Shown here piece after piece: positions 15,912-24,643 of a stretch of DNA of 64,000 bases. The notes beneath the pieces were generated by a model. It made no database searches. It was given only the letters and a program-made list of their open reading frames with translations, and had not been told where the DNA came from. Each line of letters begins with the position of its first letter. Within the stretch, counting starts at the first letter, position 1. The translations under genes and the position numbers were made by a program. Source of the DNA: Paenibacillus lupini. GTDB taxonomy: Bacteria > Bacillota > Bacilli > Paenibacillales > Paenibacillaceae. The stretch spans positions 744,001 through 808,000 of the forward strand of contig NZ_JAASRW010000002.1 in the NCBI RefSeq assembly GCF_011761355.1. The letters run 5' to 3'.

Positions 15912-18119
15912 ATGAAGCTGAATTGCGACGACTATACTCTGAGCTTTAAGGAAGGCGGCATGGAGGTACGCAATAACGACAGACTTCTCTATTCAAACAA
16001 GCGACCGATGTTCGTGACAGTGAAGACTGCCTTCGCCGTCAGCGAATTTTACGACCATGCATACTCCGACATCAGCGCTTCCGAAGACAAAATCATTGCA
16101 GAAGGCACATTAACCGTGCCTTCGGGTTCGGCCTTTTCCTTTACGGACGTATTTGAAGTCTCAGGCGCAGGATTCAAGATTAGCCGGAACGTCAAGGTGT
16201 TGAAGGCGGGAGACGACCTTGGGTTCTCCACCAAATTCTCTTTGACGATGGCGGAATCCGATGACGTTCATGACTACAATTGTTTTGCGCCCGGCGTCTG
16301 GTACAAGCAGAACGAATTCGCCCCCGTCTCCGCCATGGGCAAAGATTTGGATAACGAATATTTCTGGCGGATGGAGACCGGTTACGCCCTGCCGTTGTTC
16401 GCGATGCAAAACATCTCTTCGGGGGAGACGGCGGCGCTATCGCGCTGGGAAGCCGACGCAACTCTGCCGTCTATGGACATTGTGAGATCGGAAAATATCG
16501 CGGACCCGAAATGCACCGTCGGAGCCATCGGCATGAGCAAGCCGGAAAGCAAGACGCTGAATTACATGTATTACGGCTTTGCTGTTCGCAAGGAGCACGA
16601 TACTAAGATCGAAGGCCTGTCCATCGATTACGTGTATCCGGGCTCCGACGGACAGATGCCCGGTCAACGTTCGTACGGGGGACTCGACTACAACCGGAGA
16701 TCGAAGACGTTCCAACGCGTGAATCATCCCGTGGAAGTCGGCTTCGAACAACATTACGCCGTCGCCATCCATCTTGGGAAATACAAGGACTTTCAGCCGA
16801 TGATGAGAGACGTATGGCGGACGACGTATGCCAGGCTGCGCGACAAGCTATTTGTGGTGGATAACGAACGCCATTTCCACAACGGTATGAACATTCTTAA
16901 CCGATTCACGAGGAAGTACGGCGATTCGTACGGACTGCCGTTTGCCTGCCAACTGCCCGGCATGGATATCTCCAGCGTCTCCTTCCAGTTCGGCTTCGTC
17001 GGGCAGCAGCCAGGCATCGGCTATCAGCTTCTTCGTTACGGCGACAAGATGAACGTGCCTGAAGCGTTTGAGAAAGGCGTGAAAGTGATCGATTTCTGGG
17101 TGAGGACGGCCATGACTGAATCCGGACTGCCGCAGATGTGTTACAATCCCAATATCAACGGATTCGAGCCGTATCCCCACTATATTCGGATGCTGGCCGA
17201 CGGGATCGAGGCGATCTTGGACGCCTATGTATATATGCGAAGGAAGGGCGACGAGTTGTCAGACTGGCTGGGATTTTGCAGAAGGACGGCCGATTGGCTG
17301 GTAAGTGTTCAGAACGAAGACGGCAGCTTCTATCGTGCGTACAACGCCGACAGCTCCATCCGCATGGATTCGAAGTCCAATACACCCAGCGTGATTCGGT
17401 TCCTGGTCCAATTCTATCTCGTGACCGGCGATGAAAGATATAAGACAACTGCCACCAAAGCAGGCGAGTGGTCTTACGATAACAATTACCGGAACCTGGA
17501 GTACCGGGGCGGCACCTGCGACAATCTGGACATCCAGGACAAAGAGGCGGGCATCTATGCCCTATTCGGATTCCTGGCCTTGTACGATTTGACCGGCAAG
17601 CAGAAATGGCTCGAAGGCGCGATCGGAGCGGCCAACTACACCGAGACATGGACATACGCCTGGACGTTCCCCGTGCGCACCCTCTGGCCGAAACATCCAT
17701 TCAACAAGTTCCGGATCAGCGGTCAGAGCATCATCACGATCGGCGGCGGCGCAGATGTCTACATGGCGGCTTGCTCGTACACCTATTACCGGCTGTATGT
17801 CATTACTGGCGATGAGCATTACCTCGACTTCGCCGAATTCATTCATAAGAATACTCGGCAGTCTACCGATGCGGACGGCAGCATAGGCTACGTCATGCCC
17901 GGCCTCGGGCACGAGAGTGGCAACTTTACGAGCCAAACGCTGCAAAGTCATTACCACTGGCTACCCTGGTGCACCTATGTGGAAGTCGATCCTTCTTCGA
18001 GGCTGTACGACACCTTCGGCGTCTACGAGATCGCAGATGCGCAGAAGCTCCATCCGGAGGAGAGGGCCAAGAGAAACCGTATCTATGATTCATTCGGAAG
18101 GGGAGTGCAAGGGATATGA
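15912..18119 (+). CDS. Probable six-hairpin (alpha/alpha) glycosidase, family not assigned
   Basis: A 735-residue protein without signal peptide, hence cytoplasmic. The first 260 or so residues look like a beta-sandwich. From about 300 on, repeated helix-pair motifs (AFEKGVKVIDFWV, ADGIEAILDAYVYMRRK, FCRRTADWLVSVQNEDGSF, AGIYALFGFLALYDLTG) and aromatic- and acid-rich loops suggest an (alpha/alpha)6 barrel as in GH127-like and other unsaturated or arabinose-acting hydrolases. I cannot name the family or catalytic residues. AAGGGGAG precedes the ATG. The stop overlaps the GH43 start by 4 bp, so it acts in the same pathway, probably on oligosaccharides with arabinose or xylose. Confidence 0.6.
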   Translation: MKLNCDDYTLSFKEGGMEVRNNDRLLYSNKRPMFVTVKTAFAVSEFYDHAYSDISASEDKIIAEGTLTVPSGSAFSFTDVFEVSGAGFKISRNVKVLKAGDDLGFSTKFSLTMAESDDVHDYNCFAPGVWYKQNEFAPVSAMGKDLDNEYFWRMETGYALPLFAMQNISSGETAALSRWEADATLPSMDIVRSENIADPKCTVGAIGMSKPESKTLNYMYYGFAVRKEHDTKIEGLSIDYVYPGSDGQMPGQRSYGGLDYNRRSKTFQRVNHPVEVGFEQHYAVAIHLGKYKDFQPMMRDVWRTTYARLRDKLFVVDNERHFHNGMNILNRFTRKYGDSYGLPFACQLPGMDISSVSFQFGFVGQQPGIGYQLLRYGDKMNVPEAFEKGVKVIDFWVRTAMTESGLPQMCYNPNINGFEPYPHYIRMLADGIEAILDAYVYMRRKGDELSDWLGFCRRTADWLVSVQNEDGSFYRAYNADSSIRMDSKSNTPSVIRFLVQFYLVTGDERYKTTATKAGEWSYDNNYRNLEYRGGTCDNLDIQDKEAGIYALFGFLALYDLTGKQKWLEGAIGAANYTETWTYAWTFPVRTLWPKHPFNKFRISGQSIITIGGGADVYMAACSYTYYRLYVITGDEHYLDFAEFIHKNTRQSTDADGSIGYVMPGLGHESGNFTSQTLQSHYHWLPWCTYVEVDPSSRLYDTFGVYEIADAQKLHPEERAKRNRIYDSFGRGVQGI

Positions 18120-19531
18120 GAAAACAAGGATTTAACCCATATCTTCCGTCGTGGGAATACATACCAGACGGGGAACCTTATTTATTTAACGGCAGAGTTT
18201 ACGTGTATGGATCGCACGACCGGTTTAACGGACATGCATATTGCCTCAACGATTATGTGTGCTGGTCGGCACCGGTGAAGGATATGGGCGATTGGCGCTA
18301 TGAAGGCGTGATTTACAAGAAAACAGACGATCCGCTCAATCCGGACGCCAGCATGTGTCTCTATGCGCCGGACGTCACGGTTGGACCCGATGGACGATAT
18401 TACCTTTATTATGTTCTCGATAAGGTCTCCATAGTTTCGGTAGCGGTCTGCGACAAGCCGGCCGGTAAGTTTGAGTTCTATGGCTACGTCAGGTACGCCG
18501 ACGGCACTCGTCTGGGGGAGAGAGAAGGTGACGAACCTCAATTTGACCCGGGCGTGCTCACGGAAGGCGAACGGACGTATTTGTACACCGGATTCTGCGC
18601 GGTCGGCGATAAATCAAGGCATGGCGCCATGGTGACAGTGCTCGATTCGGATATGCTCACGGTAATAGAAGAACCGGTAATTGTCGCGCCAAGCGAACCT
18701 TATTGCAAGGGGAGCGGATTTGAAGGACATGCCTTCTTTGAGGCGCCCTCCATTAGGAAGAGAGGCAACACGTATTATTTAATCTATTCATCCGTCGTCA
18801 TGCACGAGTTGTGCTATGCGACCAGTCAATCTCCGACCCGTGATTTTGTCTATCAAGGCGTCATTATAAGCAATAACGATCTTCATATCGATTCTTACAA
18901 GCCGGCGGATAAACCGATGTTCTATGGCGGCAATAACCACGGCAGTATTATAGAAGTGGATGAAAAGTGGTACATCTTCTATCACCGGCATACGAACGGT
19001 ACGAATTTCAGCCGACAGGGATGCATCGAGCCGATCGAATTCAGAGAGGACGGCACGATTATTCAGGCGGAGATGACTTCTTCTGGACCAAATGGAGAAC
19101 TGCTTGAAGGAAAAGGTGAATATCCCGCATACATAGTCTGTAATCTGTTCTGTCGAGACGAGGCGTTGTATACGGGAGCTCCCGGAGAATGGCTGGACAG
19201 CCGGTTTCCGAAGATAACCCAAGACGGTAAAGACGAGGATGAGGAGTTAGGATATATCGCCAACATGAGGGACTCCTCTACGGCGGGCTTCAAGTATTTC
19301 CGCTGCGAGAGAATCCGCAAAATCAAAATCAAAGTGCGCGGCTATTGCCGCGGCGACTTCGAAATCAAAACATCTTGGGACGGCCCCGTTCTAGCAAGAA
19401 TTCCGGTCGAATTTACGAATGTTTGGAAGGAGTATTCAACGAATATCGTCATTCCGGATGGCATTCAAGCGTTGTACTTCACGTATAAGGGCATGGGTGG
19501 CGCTAGCTTGGCTTCATTCACCTTGGAATAA
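18116..19531 (+). CDS. Glycoside hydrolase family 43 protein
   Basis: A 471-residue cytoplasmic protein with a five-bladed propeller typical of GH43: an opening NPYLPSWEYIPDGEPYLFNGRVYVYGSHD, the blade-2 acidic residue in CLYAPDVTVGPDGRYYLYY, and the acid/base region GFEGHAFFEAPSIRKRGNTYYLIYS. These supply the three expected carboxylates. A C-terminal beta-sandwich (about 340-471, ending ALYFTYKGMGGASLASFTLE) resembles a CBM6-like module. GH43 enzymes remove arabinofuranosyl or xylosyl residues; the exact specificity is not readable. It is translationally coupled to the upstream glycosidase-like gene. Confidence 0.85.
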   Translation: MRKQGFNPYLPSWEYIPDGEPYLFNGRVYVYGSHDRFNGHAYCLNDYVCWSAPVKDMGDWRYEGVIYKKTDDPLNPDASMCLYAPDVTVGPDGRYYLYYVLDKVSIVSVAVCDKPAGKFEFYGYVRYADGTRLGEREGDEPQFDPGVLTEGERTYLYTGFCAVGDKSRHGAMVTVLDSDMLTVIEEPVIVAPSEPYCKGSGFEGHAFFEAPSIRKRGNTYYLIYSSVVMHELCYATSQSPTRDFVYQGVIISNNDLHIDSYKPADKPMFYGGNNHGSIIEVDEKWYIFYHRHTNGTNFSRQGCIEPIEFREDGTIIQAEMTSSGPNGELLEGKGEYPAYIVCNLFCRDEALYTGAPGEWLDSRFPKITQDGKDEDEELGYIANMRDSSTAGFKYFRCERIRKIKIKVRGYCRGDFEIKTSWDGPVLARIPVEFTNVWKEYSTNIVIPDGIQALYFTYKGMGGASLASFTLE

Positions 19532-19734
19532 TACCCGGACGGCAACAACCAAAAGGACACTTTCGGTCTCGCCATCACGAAAGACTTGTGGCGGAGTGCA
19601 ATGGGACTAGAGGGGGTTATGGCGATCCGCTCCGCATCCGAATGTAGGAAGCCTTTTCATTACATTCAATCGTGCTCCACTAAAACACGCCTTTATACAA
19701 CGACTGTCAAAAGATGATCCCTGTATTCACTGAA

Positions 19735-20455
19735 CTGTAACCCGAAAGGTAGACACTTAAAAAAGTGCCTGTCTTTCGGGTTTTGTGTTTTAATGAAAAA
19801 TACTACAGTGAATGAGGTAACTACATCATGTCAAAACGTCTTTTCACGTCAACGCTAATGAGGTTGCTCGAGTCAAATCTCAATGTTGTTCATGAAACTG
19901 AAAAAGCAATAACTTACAAACCTGAGTTCAAAGTACAAGCTGTTAAGTCATACAACGAGGGTTATCAACCCATGCAGATATTTCTCGAAGCTGGATTTGA
20001 CGTCGCCATTATCGGAGTAACGCCTAAGAAAGGCTTGAAACGTTGGAGAGCAAAGTAAGACAAGTTTGGGGAGGAGGGATTACTTATGGACGAAGAGGCA
20101 AAGGCAGTACGGGAAGACCTTCGTCTAAGGAGCTAAGCACAGAAGAAAAACTAAAACGTGCTGAGGCAAAAAGTAAGCTCTTAGAAGCAGAGAATGAATT
20201 TCTAAAAAAGCTCGAAGCTCTAGAAAGGCAGGCGAAGCGCAAACGTTAGCTCCTTCAGAAGCTTTCGAGCTCATCGAGACTACTATTCGTAAGTATCAGC
20301 TAAAGGGTTTAATCGCCTATTTATGCGCGTCTTAGCCGCAGTGGATATTATGCTTGGTTTAAAGCGGAACCAGTAAGGCAGAAACGTAAGAATGCCGATG
20401 ATGCTGACTATCAACTAATCCAACACACTTTTCGTAGGGCCTATCCCTTGTTGTG
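19735..20455 (+). mobile_element. Degenerate IS3-family insertion sequence, right end missing
   Basis: The left end carries a hairpin (AACCCGAAAGGTAGACACTT pairing with AAGTGCC..CTTTCGGGTT, 19739-19784) of the kind found at the ends of some IS3 elements; it also makes a terminator for the GH43 operon. OrfA follows at 19828, then out-of-frame orfA and orfB pieces. OrfB stops after its first 70 or so codons, so the DDE domain and right end are gone. Confidence 0.75.
19828..20455 (+). pseudogene. IS3 transposase orfA/orfB remnants, frameshifted
   Basis: OrfA begins MSKRLFTSTLMRLLESN and has the helix-turn-helix part YKPEFKVQAVKSYNEGYQPMQIFLEAGFD, ending early at 20058. A second frame (20043-20249) supplies the leucine-zipper part (EEKLKRAEAKSKLLEAENEFLKKLEAL). 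OrfB remnants (FELIETTIRKYQLKGL, then after a frameshift RLSRSGYYAWFKAEPVRQK) end at a TGA near 20455. At least two frameshifts plus truncation make it inactive. Confidence 0.8.
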
Positions 20456-20515
20456 ATTGCTGCAATCCACCGGAATATATCGAGGATATTGGAGTTACTC
20501 ATACCGAAATCCTAT

Positions 20516-20553
20516 AAAAATCGCGTTATCCCATTTGGATAACGCGATTTTTA
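20516..20553. terminator. Bidirectional terminator downstream of the AraC gene
   Basis: A perfect 16-bp stem (AAAAATCGCGTTATCC with its complement, 5-nt loop) with A-run on one side and T-run on the other, suited to stop transcription from the minus-strand AraC gene. Confidence 0.8.
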
Positions 20554-20619
20554 TGTCCAATGATTTTGCTTCCAAATTGATTAGGTACACGCCTCGAATG
20601 CACTTGGACAGTACAAATG

Positions 20620-21462
20620 TTACGACTTCTGATAGCTGCGGCGGAAGGCGCCGGGTGTGAGCCGTTCCAGCTTTTTGAAGATTGCCCCATAATAACTGGC
20701 AGATTCGAAGCCGACTTGATGAGCAATATCCTGCATCTCGTGCTGCACATTGTCCAGCAGTAGTTCCTTGCTCTTGTTGATCCTTACTTGATTGACATAG
20801 CTGATGGGACGAATGCCTGTCGTCTTCTTGAACAAATGACAAAAGTATTCCGGAGTTACGCGCATCAGTCCGGCGAGCGTCTGCAAAGTAATCTCTTCGG
20901 CATAGTGCTGGTCAATATAGTCCAGGACCGGCTTTAACCGCTCATACTGCTGTCCGATGGTATCGCTGCCCTCGACAGAGACGCGCTGAATAATCTCCGT
21001 CAATAAGGTATAGAGGATCGCGGAGCAGGCGTAATTGTTTAACGTTTGCTCCTGCGGCGTAAGGGCAGCTTGCAGCAGCTCCCGCATTCGGGATAGAAGG
21101 TATTCAGGCGATGAGAGCGCGAATACGCATGTGTCTACAATGCCGACTGTTTCGAACAAGCTCACTGACCCGCTGCCATCGAAGATGATCCAGTCGACTT
21201 CCCAGCTTTTCGATAAAGCATAGTATTCGTGCTTCTGGCCGGGGAACAGCAGCATGCCCATGCCTTGTTTGACGATATGCTCCGTTTCACTTAGCTTGAG
21301 CTTGCCCTCGCCACTGCGGCATTGAATCCACTGATAATCCTGAATACCTGAGTCTCGACGTATATGCTCCTGTTCATGATGCAAACCAATGCCAAGCAAA
21401 TAAAAAGGGAGCAGCTTGTCTCGGGCGGAAAGTACAGGGAAAGCACGATTGGGATGAGGCAT
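20620..21462 (-). CDS. AraC family regulator, divergent to the GH42 gene
   Basis: A 281-residue regulator with an N-terminal cupin-like arabinose-binding type domain (about 1-150, GMGMLLFPGQKHEYYALS) and a C-terminal double helix-turn-helix (about 180-280: ITLQTLAGLMRVTPEYFCHLFKKTTGIRPISYVNQVRI, and the second helix pair ending ASYYGAIFKKLERLTPGAFRR). ATG at 21462 is preferred to a TTG two codons upstream because AGGAGA lies 7 nt before it. It is transcribed away from the beta-galactosidase gene across a 114-bp intergenic region and is likely its sugar-responsive activator. Confidence 0.9.
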   Translation of the reverse strand: MPHPNRAFPVLSARDKLLPFYLLGIGLHHEQEHIRRDSGIQDYQWIQCRSGEGKLKLSETEHIVKQGMGMLLFPGQKHEYYALSKSWEVDWIIFDGSGSVSLFETVGIVDTCVFALSSPEYLLSRMRELLQAALTPQEQTLNNYACSAILYTLLTEIIQRVSVEGSDTIGQQYERLKPVLDYIDQHYAEEITLQTLAGLMRVTPEYFCHLFKKTTGIRPISYVNQVRINKSKELLLDNVQHEMQDIAHQVGFESASYYGAIFKKLERLTPGAFRRSYQKS

Positions 21463-21576
21463 GGGCAACTCTCCTGTTATCTTAATATTATTATATCGTA
21501 TTAATTATTTAAGATATTCACTCCAATTAATATAGCATATAATCGCAATATATTGATGGGTAAAGGAGAATACAGG

Positions 21577-23562
21577 ATGACAATTAAGATCGGAATTGAT
21601 TATTATCCAGAGCAATGGACTCCCGAGCTATGGGAGAAGGATGCAGCGCTTATGCAAGAGACGGGTGTTGCTGTTGTACGAATGGCAGAGTTTGCCTGGA
21701 GCCGAATGGAACCGACCGAGGGTGATTATCGGTTTGAATGGTTGGATGCAGCTATAGAAGTATTCGCTGCGCGCGGCATGGAGATCGTGTTATGCACACC
21801 TACCAATACCCCGCCGAACTGGATGACAACCCGTTATCCGGATGTGCTGCCAATGGATGAACAACGTCAAATAATCCGGCCTGGTGTGCGAGGACATCGT
21901 TGCAACAACAGCTATTCCTTGAGAATGCTGGGCTCCAAATTTATGGAAGCGATGTCTCAGCGTTATGCGAAGCATCCCGCCGTCATCGGCTGGCAAATCG
22001 ATAACGAGATGCACTACCAGGAATGCCATTGCGATACATGCAATCGTGCATTTGTCGCTTGGCTGCAGAAGCGTTATTCCAGTCTGGAAGAGTTGAACCG
22101 CGAGTGGGGCACGGTCGTCTGGAGCGGGGAGTACAGCAGCTGGGCCGAGTTAACGACGCCGCTTGGTACCAGCAAACCGATGAATCCTTCCTATCTTTTG
22201 GAGTACAAGCGGTTCTGCTCGGACAGCGTAGGCTATCTACTGGGATGGCAGCTTGAAATTCTACGCAGCAACTGTCCAGGCCAATTCGTGACGCATAACA
22301 TGTGGCAATACCCGAATAGCTTGGACTATTATGATCTACACAAAGAGCTGGATTTTGTCTCTGTCGATTATTATCCGAATGAGCTGTATCGCGATTATGG
22401 TGATCGGTTTCCAAGGAACGGAGCGCTGTCGCTGGACTTGGTTCGCGGCATCAAGCGCCGCAATTTCTGGGTAATGGAGCAGCTTAGTGGAGCACAGGGC
22501 GCTTGGATGCCGATTCAGCGCACCCCTTATCCGGGACTGATCCGAGCTCGTTCCTGGCAGACAATCGCCCGCGGCGCCGATATGGTCGTTCATTTCCGCT
22601 GGCGGAGTGCTGTCGTCGGAGCCGAACAGTTCTGGCATGGGCTTATCGACCATAGTAATGTTCCAGGACGCAGGTTTAGGGAGTTCGCGGAGCTTACTCG
22701 CGAGGTGAATCAGCTAGGAGAACTGCTAGCCGGCTCGACAATCGTTACCCAGGTTGCGATTCTGCATTCGCATGATCAGCACACGGCGCTTACCCTTCAG
22801 GCGCAAGCGGAGGGGGGAATGCACTATATGGACAACTTGTCCTTAATGCATAATGCATTTCTGAAAATGGGCGTCGGTACGGACGTTATCAACTGGACGG
22901 AGGAGCTCGATGGCTACAAGTTGGTTATTGTCCCTTCCCTCTTTTTGTTAAGTGAAGAAGTAGCGAAGCGGCTGGAGCGATTCGCAGCCAGGGGCGGCAC
23001 GGTCATCCTCACCAATCGGACAGGCGTGAAGAACATGAGGAATGTATGTGAGATGCTGCCTCTGCCGGGGCTGCTCGCGGAAGCGGCCGGTGTTGTCGTT
23101 AGTGAATATGATGCAATCGGCAACAGCGAGCATCGGATTCGGAACGCGGAGGGAAAGACATTCGCTGCCAAGCAATGGTGCGATCTGCTTGAACTGCGAG
23201 GAGCAGAACCGATTGCCTGGTATGACAACGACTTTTATGAAGGTGTGCCGGCGGTTACTGTCAATAAGCTTGGTGAAGGTGAAGTGTATTATGTCGGCAC
23301 TTGGCCGGAGCCATCGTATTTCTATCAGCTGTTCGAAGGCATATTGAAGGAAAAGAATTTGGCATCCAAGCTCCAGCTGCCGGAAGGTGTCGAGCTGTCG
23401 ATTCGAACGAAGGGTGAGGAAAGCTTCCTGTTCCTGATCAATTTGACGAATGAGAAGCGTGAGGTAACGCTTGACGTTCCCTATCGCAGTCTGTTGACGA
23501 GCGAGAGATTGGAGCAGAAGATGACGCTGCCAGCTCTGGGAGTAGATGTTCTAACTTTATAA
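21577..23562 (+). CDS. Beta-galactosidase, GH42
   Basis: A 661-residue cytoplasmic GH42 enzyme that hydrolyses terminal beta-galactosides. The TIM barrel starts with IGIDYYPEQWTPELWEKDAALMQETG. The acid/base glutamate is E144 (WQIDNEMHYQ) and the nucleophile is E301 (FWVMEQLSG). CHCDTC after the acid/base loop forms part of the zinc-cysteine cluster seen in bacterial GH42 enzymes. The trimerisation domain and a small C-terminal beta domain follow. The ATG at 21577 (MTIKIGIDY) is chosen, with AAAGGAG 8 nt upstream, over an earlier ATG without a site. A strong terminator follows. Confidence 0.93.
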   Translation: MTIKIGIDYYPEQWTPELWEKDAALMQETGVAVVRMAEFAWSRMEPTEGDYRFEWLDAAIEVFAARGMEIVLCTPTNTPPNWMTTRYPDVLPMDEQRQIIRPGVRGHRCNNSYSLRMLGSKFMEAMSQRYAKHPAVIGWQIDNEMHYQECHCDTCNRAFVAWLQKRYSSLEELNREWGTVVWSGEYSSWAELTTPLGTSKPMNPSYLLEYKRFCSDSVGYLLGWQLEILRSNCPGQFVTHNMWQYPNSLDYYDLHKELDFVSVDYYPNELYRDYGDRFPRNGALSLDLVRGIKRRNFWVMEQLSGAQGAWMPIQRTPYPGLIRARSWQTIARGADMVVHFRWRSAVVGAEQFWHGLIDHSNVPGRRFREFAELTREVNQLGELLAGSTIVTQVAILHSHDQHTALTLQAQAEGGMHYMDNLSLMHNAFLKMGVGTDVINWTEELDGYKLVIVPSLFLLSEEVAKRLERFAARGGTVILTNRTGVKNMRNVCEMLPLPGLLAEAAGVVVSEYDAIGNSEHRIRNAEGKTFAAKQWCDLLELRGAEPIAWYDNDFYEGVPAVTVNKLGEGEVYYVGTWPEPSYFYQLFEGILKEKNLASKLQLPEGVELSIRTKGEESFLFLINLTNEKREVTLDVPYRSLLTSERLEQKMTLPALGVDVLTL

Positions 23563-23585
23563 GATCAGCGGCTTGCATCTTTGCG

Positions 23586-23632
23586 AAGGGCTGTCTCACA
23601 AGGTTGAAACCTTGAGGGCAGCCCTTTATCCT
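23586..23632. terminator. Bidirectional terminator between GH42 and AraC genes
   Basis: AAGGGCTG and CAGCCCTT arms enclose a nested AAGGTT/AACCTT hairpin. It is followed by T-rich sequence and lies between two convergent genes. Confidence 0.8.
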
Positions 23633-24451
23633 TTATCGATTTTCTGACCGGTAATGTTTAGGGGAAGTTCCTTTTATCTTTTTAAACATTTTGGAGAAGA
23701 GCAAAGGGTCATTGTAGCCGACGGAACGTGAAATATCCCCTATCGATAGCTCAACATTTTCCATCATCTCGCATGCTTTATGAATCCTCATACGAATTAA
23801 GTATTCCTGAATGCTAGTATTCATTTGCTGTTTGAATAACGAACAAAGATAGCTTCGATTTAGTCCGACTATGCGAGCAATGTCCTCAATGGTCATTTTC
23901 TGAGCAAAGTTGGTTTCGACGAGTTCCTTGACCTTATCAACGTAAATTTCCGCGCGACTTTCCTTTTGCTCTGTTGGCATTACTGGACCATATTCAGCAA
24001 GTAGCGATAACAACAAATAAAGCAATCCTGTCAGTCTGATTTCTCTCGCTTTATGATTTCCTTTGGACTCGGCCATTAACTTCAAATAGGTATAGATTTT
24101 ATCGTCTTCATTATAGTTGAGGATTGGGCATTCCCTTGTTAATCCTGCTTGCTTAAGAAGCAATTCCGCTATTGTCCCTTCAAAACCAAACCAGCAATAT
24201 GACCAAGGGTTCATGGAGTCGGCTTGATAATAAGTAACGACATCAGGATAGATTAGGAAGCCTTGACCCTTCTGAAGCCGGTATCTGTTTCCGTCGACTT
24301 CGAAGAACCCTTCTCCCTCCAAAATATAATGGAGCAGAAAGTGACTTCTGATTGCTGGCCCAAAAAAATGACTCGGTATACATTCCTCGATGCCAAATTG
24401 AGTTAAATGCAATTCAGTGTGCTGCTTGCTTCGTGGCAAATACTCAATCAT
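23633..24451 (-). CDS. AraC family regulator (MsmR-like), divergent to the GH36 gene
   Basis: A 272-residue AraC/XylS regulator. The N-terminal sensor cupin (HFLLHYILEGEGFFEVDGNRYRLQKGQGFLIYPDVVTYYQAD) is typical of oligosaccharide-responsive members such as MsmR. The C-terminal domain has two helix-turn-helix motifs (MTIEDIARIVGLNRSYLCSLFKQQ and ELSIGDISRSVGYNDPLLFSKMFKKIKG). It is divergent from the alpha-galactosidase gene, with AT-rich DNA of about 190 bp between the start codons, so galactoside induction of that gene is the likely role. The inducer is not known from sequence. Confidence 0.9.
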   Translation of the reverse strand: MIEYLPRSKQHTELHLTQFGIEECIPSHFFGPAIRSHFLLHYILEGEGFFEVDGNRYRLQKGQGFLIYPDVVTYYQADSMNPWSYCWFGFEGTIAELLLKQAGLTRECPILNYNEDDKIYTYLKLMAESKGNHKAREIRLTGLLYLLLSLLAEYGPVMPTEQKESRAEIYVDKVKELVETNFAQKMTIEDIARIVGLNRSYLCSLFKQQMNTSIQEYLIRMRIHKACEMMENVELSIGDISRSVGYNDPLLFSKMFKKIKGTSPKHYRSENR

Positions 24452-24643
24452 GGAATAACCCCTTAATATAAATTATCAAGCATTATACCATACTTAGTGA
24501 GCACCATGCTATATACGAATTATTAAGTATTGGTATATTATTTCTGTATAGTTGACGAGTATCTATTAATCTATACCAAGCTTAAAACCATATTTATTTT
24601 CAGCACATTAACTTGAATGGATAGGGCAATAGGAGGAGTTTTA

